64,000 nt of DNA from Hyphomicrobiales bacterium. GTDB lineage: Bacteria; Pseudomonadota; Alphaproteobacteria; Rhizobiales; Rhizobiaceae. Position 1 is the stretch's first letter. Each line of letters starts with the position of its first letter. Under the pieces are notes generated by a model. It saw nothing but the letters and a program-made list of their open reading frames with translations, was not told the DNA's origin and searched no databases. The position numbers were made by a program, and so were the translations under genes. Below, in pieces: positions 9,401-19,626 of the stretch. The DNA lies in contig UCMS01000008.1 in assembly GCA_900473805.1 (NCBI GenBank), positions 62,001 to 126,000 on the forward strand, in the 5' to 3' direction.

Positions 9401-11166
9401 CCGATCTGGGCCGAGGACATGGCGCCGAGCTGGGCCGAGCTGAGGGCTGCAACCTGGCCCGTGGTCAGGGCCGCGACGTTGGCGGTGGACAGGCCGGAGA
9501 TCGACTTGCTGGAGATTGCGGCGATGTCGAGCGTCGAGAAGAGCGCGATATCGTCGGTGCCGAGGGCGGCCAGATCTTCAGAGCCGAGAGCGGCAACCTG
9601 GGCCGGCGTCAGGGCTTCGACCTGAGCGGTCGTCAGCGCGGTGAACTGGGCCGAAGACAGGGCGCCGACAGCGGCAGAGCCGAGAGCGGCGATCTGGCCG
9701 GTGGAGAGAACCGCCAGATTGGCGGTGCTGAGCGCCGAGACCTGTGCAGACGTGAAGGCGCCGACCTGAGCCGTGGTCAAACCGGCGGCCTGGGCGGTCG
9801 TCAGCGCTGCGAGCTGCGCGGTGCTGAGGGCTGCGACCTGACCGGTGGTCAGGCCGACCGTCTGGGCCGTGGTGAGCGAGCCGATGGCCGCGGTGCCAAG
9901 ACCGCCGATGGACTTGCTGCTGATGACAGCGAGTTCGGCAGACGAAAGGGTTGCGAGGTCGTCGGTGCCGAGGGCTGCAATGGCTGCCGAGCTCAGACCT
10001 GCTAGCTGGCCGGTCGTCAGGGCAGCTACCTGAGCGGTCGTGAGAGCAGCAACTTGCGTGCTGGAGAGGGCGGCCATGGCCTTGGAGCTCAGGGCTGCAA
10101 CGGCTGCCGTGGAGAGTGCTGCGACGTTGGCCGTGTTCAGTCCGGCGATCTGGGCAGAACCGAGGCCAGCGGCCTGGGTGCCCGTGAGAGCGCCAATCTG
10201 AGCGGTGGACAGCGAGCCGACCTGCGTGGAGGTCAAGGCGCCGAGCTGGCCGGTCGTAAGAGCCGCCATCTGGGCGGTGTCGAGGGAAGCAAGTGCGTCG
10301 GTCCGCAGGCCGGCGATGCCCTTCACGTTGATCGCGGCAACCTCAGCGGTGGACAGGGTGTCGATATCGTCGCTCAGGATGACCGAGAACTGCGAAGAGG
10401 TCATCACAGCGAGGTGCGCGGTGGTCAGGCCGGCGACATTGGTGTTCAGGGTGTCGATCTGAGCGGTGCTGAAGCCCAAGATAGCCTTGGTGCTAAGCGC
10501 GCTCACCTGAGCTGTCGTCAGGCTCTGGATCTGCGTGCCGCCAAGGGCGGCAGCCTGGGTCGAGCCGAGAGCCGATACCTGGGTGGTGGTCAGAGCTGCG
10601 ACGTTTGCCGTCGTCAGGGCGCCGATCTGCGCCGTCGTCAGGGCCGCAACCTGCGCTGTCGAAAGTCCTGCCAGCTGTGCGGTGGTGAGGGCTGCGATGT
10701 TGGCGGTCGAAAGACCAGTGATGGCCTTGCTGCTGATGGCGGCGATGTCTGCGGAATCGAGCGTCGCAAAGTCGTCGGTCGCCAGGGATGCGATGGCAGC
10801 CGAGCTGAGGGCGCCGATCTGCGTGCTGCTCATTGCAGCGATCTGGGCGGAGGAGAGGTTGCCGACCTGAGCAGAGGAAAGAGCCGCGATCTGGCTGGTG
10901 CCGAGAGCGCTGATCTTGGCGGAGTCGATCACCGCGAGCTGACCGGCGCTGAGGCCGACCATGGAGGCGGCCGAAACAGCGCTGAGCTGGGCGGAGCTGA
11001 GGGCCGCAAGGTCAACCGTCTCAAGCGCTGCGATCTGCGCGGACGAAAGGACCTTGATCTGGGCAGAAGACAGGGCCGCCATGTCTTCGGTGTTGAGCGA
11101 GACAATGCTGGCCGTGGAGAGGGCCTTGATCTGAGTCGTGGTCAGAGATGTGATGATCGAGGTCAT
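6442..11166 (-). CDS. Giant octapeptide-repeat protein B
   Basis: This is a complete 1,574-residue protein made of about 197 tandem octads, each with roughly two Ser/Thr residues. It has no Cys or Trp and very few aromatic, Pro, Arg or His residues. A module begins with a four-octad signature of the type LGTDDLAT-FSSADIAA-ISSKALAG-LSTANIAA; most charged residues sit in these octads. Marker ends are at 10759, 10354, 9946, 9538, 9298, 8890, 8482, 8074, 7834, 7426, 7018 and 6610. The spacings run 405, 408, 408, 240, 408, 408, 408, 240, 408, 408, 408 bp. The 405 reflects a seven-residue octad near 10438-10452. The C-terminus departs from the repeat (MTDDQVTAIVAAYQAI). An AAAGG lies about 9 bases before the ATG. 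There is no signal peptide, so export by a type I or other system would be needed if it is extracellular. The family is not recognised, and any glycosylation is inference from the neighbouring operon. Confidence 0.88.
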   Translation of the reverse strand: MTSIITSLTTTQIKALSTASIVSLNTEDMAALSSAQIKVLSSAQIAALETVDLAALSSAQLSAVSAASMVGLSAGQLAVIDSAKISALGTSQIAALSSAQVGNLSSAQIAAMSSTQIGALSSAAIASLATDDFATLDSADIAAISSKAITGLSTANIAALTTAQLAGLSTAQVAALTTAQIGALTTANVAALTTTQVSALGSTQAAALGGTQIQSLTTAQVSALSTKAILGFSTAQIDTLNTNVAGLTTAHLAVMTSSQFSVILSDDIDTLSTAEVAAINVKGIAGLRTDALASLDTAQMAALTTGQLGALTSTQVGSLSTAQIGALTGTQAAGLGSAQIAGLNTANVAALSTAAVAALSSKAMAALSSTQVAALTTAQVAALTTGQLAGLSSAAIAALGTDDLATLSSAELAVISSKSIGGLGTAAIGSLTTAQTVGLTTGQVAALSTAQLAALTTAQAAGLTTAQVGAFTSAQVSALSTANLAVLSTGQIAALGSAAVGALSSAQFTALTTAQVEALTPAQVAALGSEDLAALGTDDIALFSTLDIAAISSKSISGLSTANVAALTTGQVAALSSAQLGAMSSAQIGALTTAQVNALGSTQIAGLGSAALAALGTDDIATFSTAEIAAISTKAVAGLSTAALATLTTAQATALSTAMVAALSTAQIASLTTGSVAVLSTAQVAALGSTQAAALGTTQLQNMTTAQIGALSSKAIAGLSSAQMDVFNTGQINGFGPAQLALLSSVQLSALMADDIDTFSTDDVAALSSKAISGLTTAALGSFDTTQVAALTSAQVGALTSTQVGSLTTAQVAAFTTAQVAGLGSTQVAALNTANIAALTTAAIVALSSKAMASLSSTQMAALTTAQVAALSTGQIAGLSSAAVAALGTDDLATFTSADIALISSKAISGLSTAALAGLTTAQTAGFTTAQVAALSTAQLGALTTAQAAALTSTQVGALSSTQVAGLSTANLAVLTTGQIAALGSAAVGALSSAQFTAMTTAQVEALTPAQVAALGSEDLAALGTDDIALFSTLDIAAISSKSISGLSTANVAALTTGQVAAFSSAQLGAMSSAQIGALTTAQVNALDSTQIAGLGSAALAALGTDDLATFSTAEIAAINSKSIAGLSTANVAALTTAQAAALTTTQIGAFSSTQVGALTTAQVAGLSTLQVSGLGSTQVTALNTANIAALTTGQVAVLNSKAVAALSSTQISALTTAQVDVLTSTQIGALGSAALGALGTDDLALFASSDIAAISTKALAGLSTANVAALTTAQLAGLTSTQLSSLSTAQLGALTTTQAAALTTGQLSALKATQVSSLSTANIAALTTGQVAGLSSSLLAALTSTQVGVLTTAQVAALTTTQIAGLSSTALAALGTDDLATFSSADIAAISSKALAGLSTANIAALTTAQTAGLSTAQVAALGTAQIGVLTTAQVAGLSTAQTAALTSSQVKVLTTASVAALTTGQVAVLGTAAVSALSTAQIDAFSTAQVEALTSGQVASLGSAAIAALATADLVTFSTADIAAISTKAIAGLETGDFGSLTTAQVAAFTATQIGAMTDDQVTAIVAAYQAI
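7835..8226 (-). repeat. Near-identical internal block, copy 1 (partner 9299-9690)
   Basis: By eye this 392-bp stretch of gene B matches 9299-9690 at about 95% of bases, with an offset of exactly 1,464 bp (61 octads). Other modules of the same gene are much more diverged, so this looks like a recent duplication or gene conversion. Confidence 0.75.
9299..9690 (-). repeat. Near-identical internal block, copy 2 (partner 7835-8226)
   Basis: Partner of the block at 7835-8226. The copies differ at roughly 20 positions. Both begin just after a marker octad and span one short 240-bp module plus the start of the next long module. Confidence 0.75.
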
Positions 11167-11828
11167 TTACGCGCGCCTTTGACGTTGCGATTTGCAGATG
11201 TCATTCCCCTGCCGCCGCACTGTGAAAGGGCCTGATCACCCTGACACCGCGGACCCAGGCGCATCCTGCACCTGCTGGCGATTTGGCCCCTCGATACGCA
11301 CCATCATCGGTCGTCGTCGAAAGGGTGTCCTAGCGGACTGAAAACTTGAGGTAAAACATGGCTCGCACTGGAGCCGGAACGCGGGAGGCATCATGCATTC
11401 GAGGCCCGGGCGGACCCCTAATCCTGCGCTTGTGAAGGTCGTGACATCCTTGCCTGAACAAGAACCTCTCACCCAGTTCTGCCAGTCTCACTCTAAATTG
11501 AGTCGGAGCCCAGCAGAAGCCTTGAGCCAACCTTGCATTTCAGATTCTAACATTCAGTTAATTGGCGATCTGGAAAGTCGCAAATTCTAATCAGACAATT
11601 TTTGCGCGTCGCTATTCTTCCAGGTCAGCGAAACGCCGGGAATCCGCAGTAATATTCCGCCGATATTTATAGTCTACAACAAAATAGACCCATTGATGGA
11701 CTTGGTGGTTCGCGTTCCACTCAGCGTGGCAAGCCCAAAGCAAGCTAGCGCCGCTAGATGAGACGACGCGCCATGGCGCCCGTGTCAATTCGAGCCTCTG
11801 GCTCCAAGCTTCGTGGAATGTCCAGATC
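11167..11828. other. Divergent intergenic region between gene B and the glycosyltransferase operon
   Basis: This 662-bp stretch holds no convincing gene; the short open frames lack homology-like features or good ribosome sites. It must hold the promoter of gene B on its left and that of the OGT-like gene on its right. Positions about 11530-11700 are clearly AT-richer than the surroundings. A weak sigma70-like candidate on the plus strand is TTGGCG (11562-11567), an 18-base spacer, and TCTAAT (11586-11591). It is unusually long for this compact window and may carry regulation shared by the repeat proteins and the glycosylation genes. Confidence 0.45.
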
Positions 11829-15081
<3,253 letters not shown>

Positions 15082-15146
15082 CGGGATGGCCGCATTGGAC
15101 GGAACCGGTTAATGATCCGGTTCTTCGATATTGAAAGCCCTGTTTG

Positions 15147-16133
15147 ATGACCGAAACCAAAATCCTCGTCACCGGCGGTGCCGGCTATATCGGCTCACAC
15201 ACCTGCCTCGCGCTGGCCGCCAAGGGATATGTACCGGTGGTCTACGACAATTTCTCAAGCGGCCACCGCGAGTTCGTGAAGTGGGGGCCTGCCGAAGAAG
15301 GCGATATCCGCGACCGGGCGCGACTGCGTGAGGTCCTGGCGCAACACAAGCCGGCGGCCGTGCTGCATTTCGCCGGGCTGATCGAGGTCGGGCAATCCTT
15401 CAAGGAGCCGGAAGCCTTCTACGACATCAATGTCGGCGGATCGCTCGCCCTGCTGCAGGCGATGATGGAGGCTGACATCCGTGCCTTCGTCTTTTCCTCC
15501 ACCTGCGCCACCTATGGCACGCCGACCTACATGCCGCTGGACGAGTCGCATCCGCAGGCGCCGATCAACCCTTACGGACGCACCAAGCATATCGTCGAAC
15601 AGGCTCTGCGTGACTTCGATCTGTGCGACCGCATGCGCTCGGTCATGCTGCGTTACTTCAATGCCGCCGGCGCCGATGCCGAGGGACGGATCGGCGAATG
15701 GCACACGCCCGAGACCCATGCCGTTCCGCTTCTGATCGAGGCGGCACTCGGACGAAGGGCAGGTTTCTCCATCTTCGGTGACGACTACGAGACACGCGAC
15801 GGCACCTGCATCCGTGACTATGTGCATGTCACTGACCTTGCCGATGCGCATGTGAGAGCCGTCGAATACCTGCTGAACGGCGGGGAAACGGTCGCGATCA
15901 ATCTCGGCACCGGCACCGGCACCAGCGTCCAGGAACTCATCTCTGCTGTCGAGACCGTGTCCGGACGCCCCCTGCCCGTCACCCGGGCCGAGCGGCGCGC
16001 AGGCGATCCGCCGCTTCTGGTGGCCAGCAACGAGACGGCACGCACCATCCTCGGATGGGAGCCGGAACACGAGATCGACGACATCATTCGCTCGGCCTGG
16101 ACCTGGCATTCGCGCTTCAACGGCTATTCCTGA
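15147..16133 (+). CDS. galE: UDP-glucose 4-epimerase
   Basis: An NAD-dependent short-chain dehydrogenase-type epimerase that converts UDP-Glc to UDP-Gal (some members also UDP-GlcNAc to UDP-GalNAc). The 328 residues carry the Rossmann motif GGAGYIG at 10-16, the catalytic serine region SSTCATYG near 117, the Tyr-x3-Lys pair (Y143, K147, in NPYGRTK) and RYFNAAGAD further on. ATG 15147 is the natural start; a TTG one codon earlier is less likely. As the last gene of the OGT-like/glf/galE set it makes the substrate for the mutase. Rhizobia often carry another galE for exopolysaccharide, so a copy here fits a dedicated supply for this locus. Confidence 0.95.
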   Translation: MTETKILVTGGAGYIGSHTCLALAAKGYVPVVYDNFSSGHREFVKWGPAEEGDIRDRARLREVLAQHKPAAVLHFAGLIEVGQSFKEPEAFYDINVGGSLALLQAMMEADIRAFVFSSTCATYGTPTYMPLDESHPQAPINPYGRTKHIVEQALRDFDLCDRMRSVMLRYFNAAGADAEGRIGEWHTPETHAVPLLIEAALGRRAGFSIFGDDYETRDGTCIRDYVHVTDLADAHVRAVEYLLNGGETVAINLGTGTGTSVQELISAVETVSGRPLPVTRAERRAGDPPLLVASNETARTILGWEPEHEIDDIIRSAWTWHSRFNGYS

Positions 16134-16168
16134 CGGACGGGCGACCGCGGCTCCTGGCTAGGCGCCTT

Positions 16169-16555
16169 CTACGCCTCTGGATCACTGGTCGTTTGCAAAC
16201 GTGGTCCCGGCCGTGTCAGCACGAAGGCTGCACAGGCGACCAGAATGGCGCCGACCAGCAGCTTGAGCCAGATTTGCGGCGGCCCCACGAACCAGACGAT
16301 GACATAACTCACAGCCATCAGCGAGACCGAGGCGATCTTGGCACGACTGGAAATGGCGCCTTCGCGGCGCCAGTCGATCAGGGGCTGGCCAAAGCGCGGA
16401 TGATCGAGCAGCCACTGCTCGAAGCGTGGCGAGGACCGCGCGAAGAGTGCTGCGGCCAGGATTATGAAGGGCGTCGTCGGCAGAAGCGGGAGGAAGACCC
16501 CGACCAGGCCAATCGCAACCAGCAGCCAGGCGGCGGCGAGAGTGAGAAGACGCAT
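16169..16555 (-). CDS. YbaN-type DUF454 inner-membrane protein
   Basis: A 128-residue membrane protein of the YbaN/DUF454 family. The N-terminus has a hydrophobic helix followed by the family pattern GLVGVFLPLLPTTPF. A cytoplasmic-looking segment follows (RSSPRFEQWLLDHPRFGQPL, then WRREGAIS), and then two more hydrophobic helices. The molecular function of the family is not established. It points towards galE and converges on it with 35 bp between the stops, so it belongs to a separate transcript. Confidence 0.85.
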   Translation of the reverse strand: MRLLTLAAAWLLVAIGLVGVFLPLLPTTPFIILAAALFARSSPRFEQWLLDHPRFGQPLIDWRREGAISSRAKIASVSLMAVSYVIVWFVGPPQIWLKLLVGAILVACAAFVLTRPGPRLQTTSDPEA

Positions 16556-16723
16556 TCGGGATCCTTCGCGGCAAAAGGTCGGTTCGGGTCAGAGATACCG
16601 CAAGTCGGCGCCCTGGCAAGGATGTTGAGGATCGGCCGAATTGCGGCAATTTTTCGTTTGCACCGCAACAGTGGACATGCATCCTTGGTGTCGCAATCTC
16701 GTCTGCAGGAATCCGCAAGTCTC

Positions 16724-17977
16724 ATGTCCAAGATCACGATCGTTCTCGGCGCCGGTATTATCGGTGTGTCCACTGCCATCCACCTTGCCCGTCGGGGGCG
16801 CTCCGTGGTGCTGCTGGACCGCCGCGGCGCGGGCGAGGAAACGTCCTTCGGCAATGCCGGTCTGATCCAGCGTGAAGGCGTCGTGCCCTACGGTTTCCCG
16901 CAGGATCTGGGCCTTCTGATCCGCTATGGATTGAACAACCGGATCGATGCGCATTACCATGCGAGCGCCATCCTGAAGCTCGTGCCGTTCCTGTCTCGCT
17001 ACTGGTGGCACTCCAACAAGAGCCGGCATGAGGCAATCGCGCGTACCTATGCACCGCTGATCGAAAGCTCGGTGACGGAACACAAGGACCTGATCGAGGC
17101 GTCCAATGCCGGGCATTTGATCCGCAAGGACGGATGGATGCAGGTCTTCCGGACTGCCGCGAAGCGGGACAAGGAAGTTGCGGAAGCGGAACGGCTGGCG
17201 CGCGAATACGGCATCAGCTATCGCGCTCTCGACCGGGACGATCTGGCCAAGGAGGAGCCGCATCTTCGGGGCGATCTGATCGGTGGCCTGAAGTGGAATG
17301 ATCCGTGGTCGGTAACGGATCCGCACGCGCTGACACAGGCCTATCTCAGCTATTTCCGGTCGCTCGGTGGCCGTTTCGTCACAGGCGATGCGCAGAGCCT
17401 GGAACAGGGCGCCACCGGCAAGGGCTGGCGCGTCAAATCCGATGAAGGGATGATCGAGGGTGACGAGGTGGTTCTCGCACTCGGTCCCTGGTCGGAAGAC
17501 GTCACCCGTAAATTCGGCTACAGCTTCCTGCTCGGCGTCAAACGTGGCTATCACATGCATTACGCGCCGGCCGGCAACGCCGTTCTCAACAACTGGACCT
17601 CGGACGTCGAACGGGGTTACTTCCTGGCACCCATGGACAAAGGCATCCGTCTGACGACGGGCGCGGAATTCGCCAACCGCGATGCGCCGAAGTCGCCAGT
17701 CCAACTCGGCCGCGCGGAGAAGGTCGCCCGCGAGATTTTCCCGCTCGCGGAACGGCTGGACGCAGAACCCTGGATGGGCGCACGCCCCTGCACACCCGAC
17801 ATGATGCCGGTGATCGGCAAAGCGCCGCGTCATGACGGCCTCTGGTTCGCCTTCGGCCATGCGCATCATGGCCTCACGCTTGGGCCGACGACCGGTCGAC
17901 TGATCGCGGAAATGATCACCGGTGAAAAGACTTTTATTGACGCAAGCGCTTGGAAACCCGAGCGATTTCGTCCCTGA
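16724..17977 (+). CDS. DadA-like FAD-dependent D-amino-acid dehydrogenase
   Basis: A 417-residue flavoprotein of the DAO/DadA family, which deaminates D-amino acids oxidatively at the membrane face. It has an N-terminal GAGIIGVSTAIHLA dinucleotide-binding motif ending in an acidic residue (VVLLDRR), then ETSFGNAGLIQ, and the C-terminal family block WMGARPCTPDMMPVIG plus GHAHHGLTLGPTTG. The start is ATG 16724; in-frame codons further upstream run through the antisense of the DUF454 gene and lack the fold. It lies just upstream of puuA-puuB and could feed the same amine/amino-acid catabolism, but a strong terminator separates it from them. The substrate cannot be read from the sequence. Confidence 0.85.
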   Translation: MSKITIVLGAGIIGVSTAIHLARRGRSVVLLDRRGAGEETSFGNAGLIQREGVVPYGFPQDLGLLIRYGLNNRIDAHYHASAILKLVPFLSRYWWHSNKSRHEAIARTYAPLIESSVTEHKDLIEASNAGHLIRKDGWMQVFRTAAKRDKEVAEAERLAREYGISYRALDRDDLAKEEPHLRGDLIGGLKWNDPWSVTDPHALTQAYLSYFRSLGGRFVTGDAQSLEQGATGKGWRVKSDEGMIEGDEVVLALGPWSEDVTRKFGYSFLLGVKRGYHMHYAPAGNAVLNNWTSDVERGYFLAPMDKGIRLTTGAEFANRDAPKSPVQLGRAEKVAREIFPLAERLDAEPWMGARPCTPDMMPVIGKAPRHDGLWFAFGHAHHGLTLGPTTGRLIAEMITGEKTFIDASAWKPERFRP

Positions 17978-17990
17978 CAACGAGATCTTC

Positions 17991-18024
17991 GCTAGCCCCC
18001 TTCTCAGGGGGCTAGCCTTTTTTG
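17991..18024 (+). terminator. Rho-independent terminator after the DadA-like gene
   Basis: A perfect 10-bp stem, GCTAGCCCCC / GGGGGCTAGC, with a six-base loop is followed by CTTTTTT. It sits 14 bp past the stop codon. Confidence 0.93.
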
Positions 18025-18257
18025 CGCCGAGGTGTTACTCAGTCCGCATAATTTGATCAAATTGTTTCCCAGTGGAAACAGGCCGGACGTTTCTTGCGTC
18101 GAAAGCACGCCGCCGGTTGAGGGGATCAGGAAGAGACGACAGTGGCATGCGCCGGTGTTTGATTCATAACGCGAAAAGCGTTTACCGTTAGCGGCTTGGC
18201 CGCTTGCGCGATCTTGCGCGCTCCGAAACTCAAACGACATCAGCCACACGGTGACCC

Positions 18258-19616
18258 ATGGACATGGCCGAAGAGGCACGCGAATTTTTCGCGGCAAATC
18301 CTGATATTGAAGTACTTGAAGCATTCGTCATCGACGTGAACGGCGTTCCGCGCGGTAAGTGGATCCCGCGCGAACGCGCCATCGACGTCTTGACCAAGGG
18401 CATGGCGATGCCGCGCTCGGTCTATGCGCTCGACGTCTGGGGCCGCGACGTGAATGCCGCCGGCCTCGCAGAAGGCACCGGCGACCCGGATGGTATCTGC
18501 TTTCCCGTTCCAGGCACCCTATCCCGCGTCACCTGGCTGTCTCGACCGACGGCTCAGGTCTTGCTGCAGATGCAGACGACCGAGGGCGAAAGCTTTTATG
18601 CCGACCCGCGCCAGGTTTTGGCCAATGTCATGGCGCGCTTTGCCGCCGCCAAGCTCACGCCCGTGGTTGCGACCGAACTCGAATTCTACCTGATCGACCC
18701 GGTGCGGTCGGCGCTCGATCCGGTGCGCCCGCCGAATACCCGCGATGGCCGCTGGCATACGGGGCAAACCCAGGTCCTCTCGATTTCCGAGCTGCAGGAC
18801 TTTGAGGAGGTGTTCCACGGGATCTCCTCCGCCGCTCGAGCCCAGAATGTGCCGGCCGATACGACGTTGCGCGAGAACGGCCCCGGCCAGTACGAGATCA
18901 ACCTCAATCACGTTCCCGATGCACTTGCCGCTGCCGATTATGCCGTGCTGCTGAAGCGCATCGTCAAGGGAGTGGCGCGCGCCAACGATCTCGACGCCAC
19001 GTTCATGGCAAAACCCTATGGCACGCAAGCCGGCAGCGGCATGCACGTGCATTTCTCGGTTCTCGACGAGAACGGCCGCAACATCTATGTCGGCGAGGAC
19101 GGCCCTTCGGAGGCCCTATTCCATTCGGTCGGCGGACTTCTGCAGAACATGGGCGAGAGCATGGCGATCTTTGCCCCGCACCAGAACTCCTATCGCCGCC
19201 TCAGACCTTCGGAACATGCACCGACCTACGCCTCCTGGGGCATCGACAACCGGTCTGCGGCCGTGCGTGTGATCACCGCATCGAAGCCGGCGACCCGCAT
19301 CGAACATCGCGTTGCAGGCGCCGACACCAACCCCTATCTCGTGCTGGCGATGATCCTTTCGGCTGCGCTTGCCGGCATGAAGGAAAAGCTGTCTCCGGGC
19401 GGCGCCATCTCGGGCGACGACCATGCGGTCAGTCATGAGCCGCTTCCGACCAACTGGGACTATTCGCTGCAACGCTTCGCCAAGTCGAGCTTTGCCTATG
19501 CTGCGCTCGGACCGAAGTATCGCGGTCTCTATACAGCCTGCAAATTCCAGGAACTTTCGGAGTTTTCGCTCCGCGTGACCGACGTCGAATACGACGCCTA
19601 TATCAGAACCGTTTGA
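18258..19616 (+). CDS. puuA: Gamma-glutamylputrescine synthetase
   Basis: A glutamine-synthetase-family enzyme (452 residues) that joins glutamate to putrescine with ATP, the first step of the Puu pathway. It has the GS N-terminal domain start (FVIDVNGVPRGKW), the glutamate/metal site TELEFYLID, ENGPGQYEINLNH, the catalytic core FMAKPYGTQAGSGMHVHFS, NSYRRL and GADTNPYLV. The C-terminal YTACKFQELSEF resembles that of E. coli PuuA, and the whole protein reads closer to PuuA than to GlnA. The start at ATG 18258 is plausible; ATG 18264 is an alternative. puuB follows after 10 bp, so the two form an operon. The upstream 230 bp is free and should hold the promoter. Confidence 0.9.
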   Translation: MDMAEEAREFFAANPDIEVLEAFVIDVNGVPRGKWIPRERAIDVLTKGMAMPRSVYALDVWGRDVNAAGLAEGTGDPDGICFPVPGTLSRVTWLSRPTAQVLLQMQTTEGESFYADPRQVLANVMARFAAAKLTPVVATELEFYLIDPVRSALDPVRPPNTRDGRWHTGQTQVLSISELQDFEEVFHGISSAARAQNVPADTTLRENGPGQYEINLNHVPDALAAADYAVLLKRIVKGVARANDLDATFMAKPYGTQAGSGMHVHFSVLDENGRNIYVGEDGPSEALFHSVGGLLQNMGESMAIFAPHQNSYRRLRPSEHAPTYASWGIDNRSAAVRVITASKPATRIEHRVAGADTNPYLVLAMILSAALAGMKEKLSPGGAISGDDHAVSHEPLPTNWDYSLQRFAKSSFAYAALGPKYRGLYTACKFQELSEFSLRVTDVEYDAYIRTV

Positions 19617-19626
19617 GGTAAGACCC

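Noticed and set aside
1-11166. CRISPR-like or satellite array with 24-bp period
   Set aside because: The repeats are not exact, have no spacers, and keep one open reading frame with codon-level variation, so they are coding repeats.
1-11166. TAL-effector-like or pentapeptide-repeat protein
   Set aside because: The unit is 8 residues, not 33-35 or 5. The resemblance to LTPEQV is limited to the octad core and lacks the rest of the TAL repeat.
1-11235. Long plus-strand open frames across the repeat genes, such as 1044-1925, 3324-4211 and 10054-11235
   Set aside because: They are the antisense of the octad repeats. Low-complexity GC-rich repeats lack stops in several frames; these frames have no ribosome sites or recognisable domains.
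18004-18324. A 106-residue minus-strand frame upstream of puuA
   Set aside because: It overlaps the terminator of the DadA-like gene and the puuA start, with no ribosome site and no family features.
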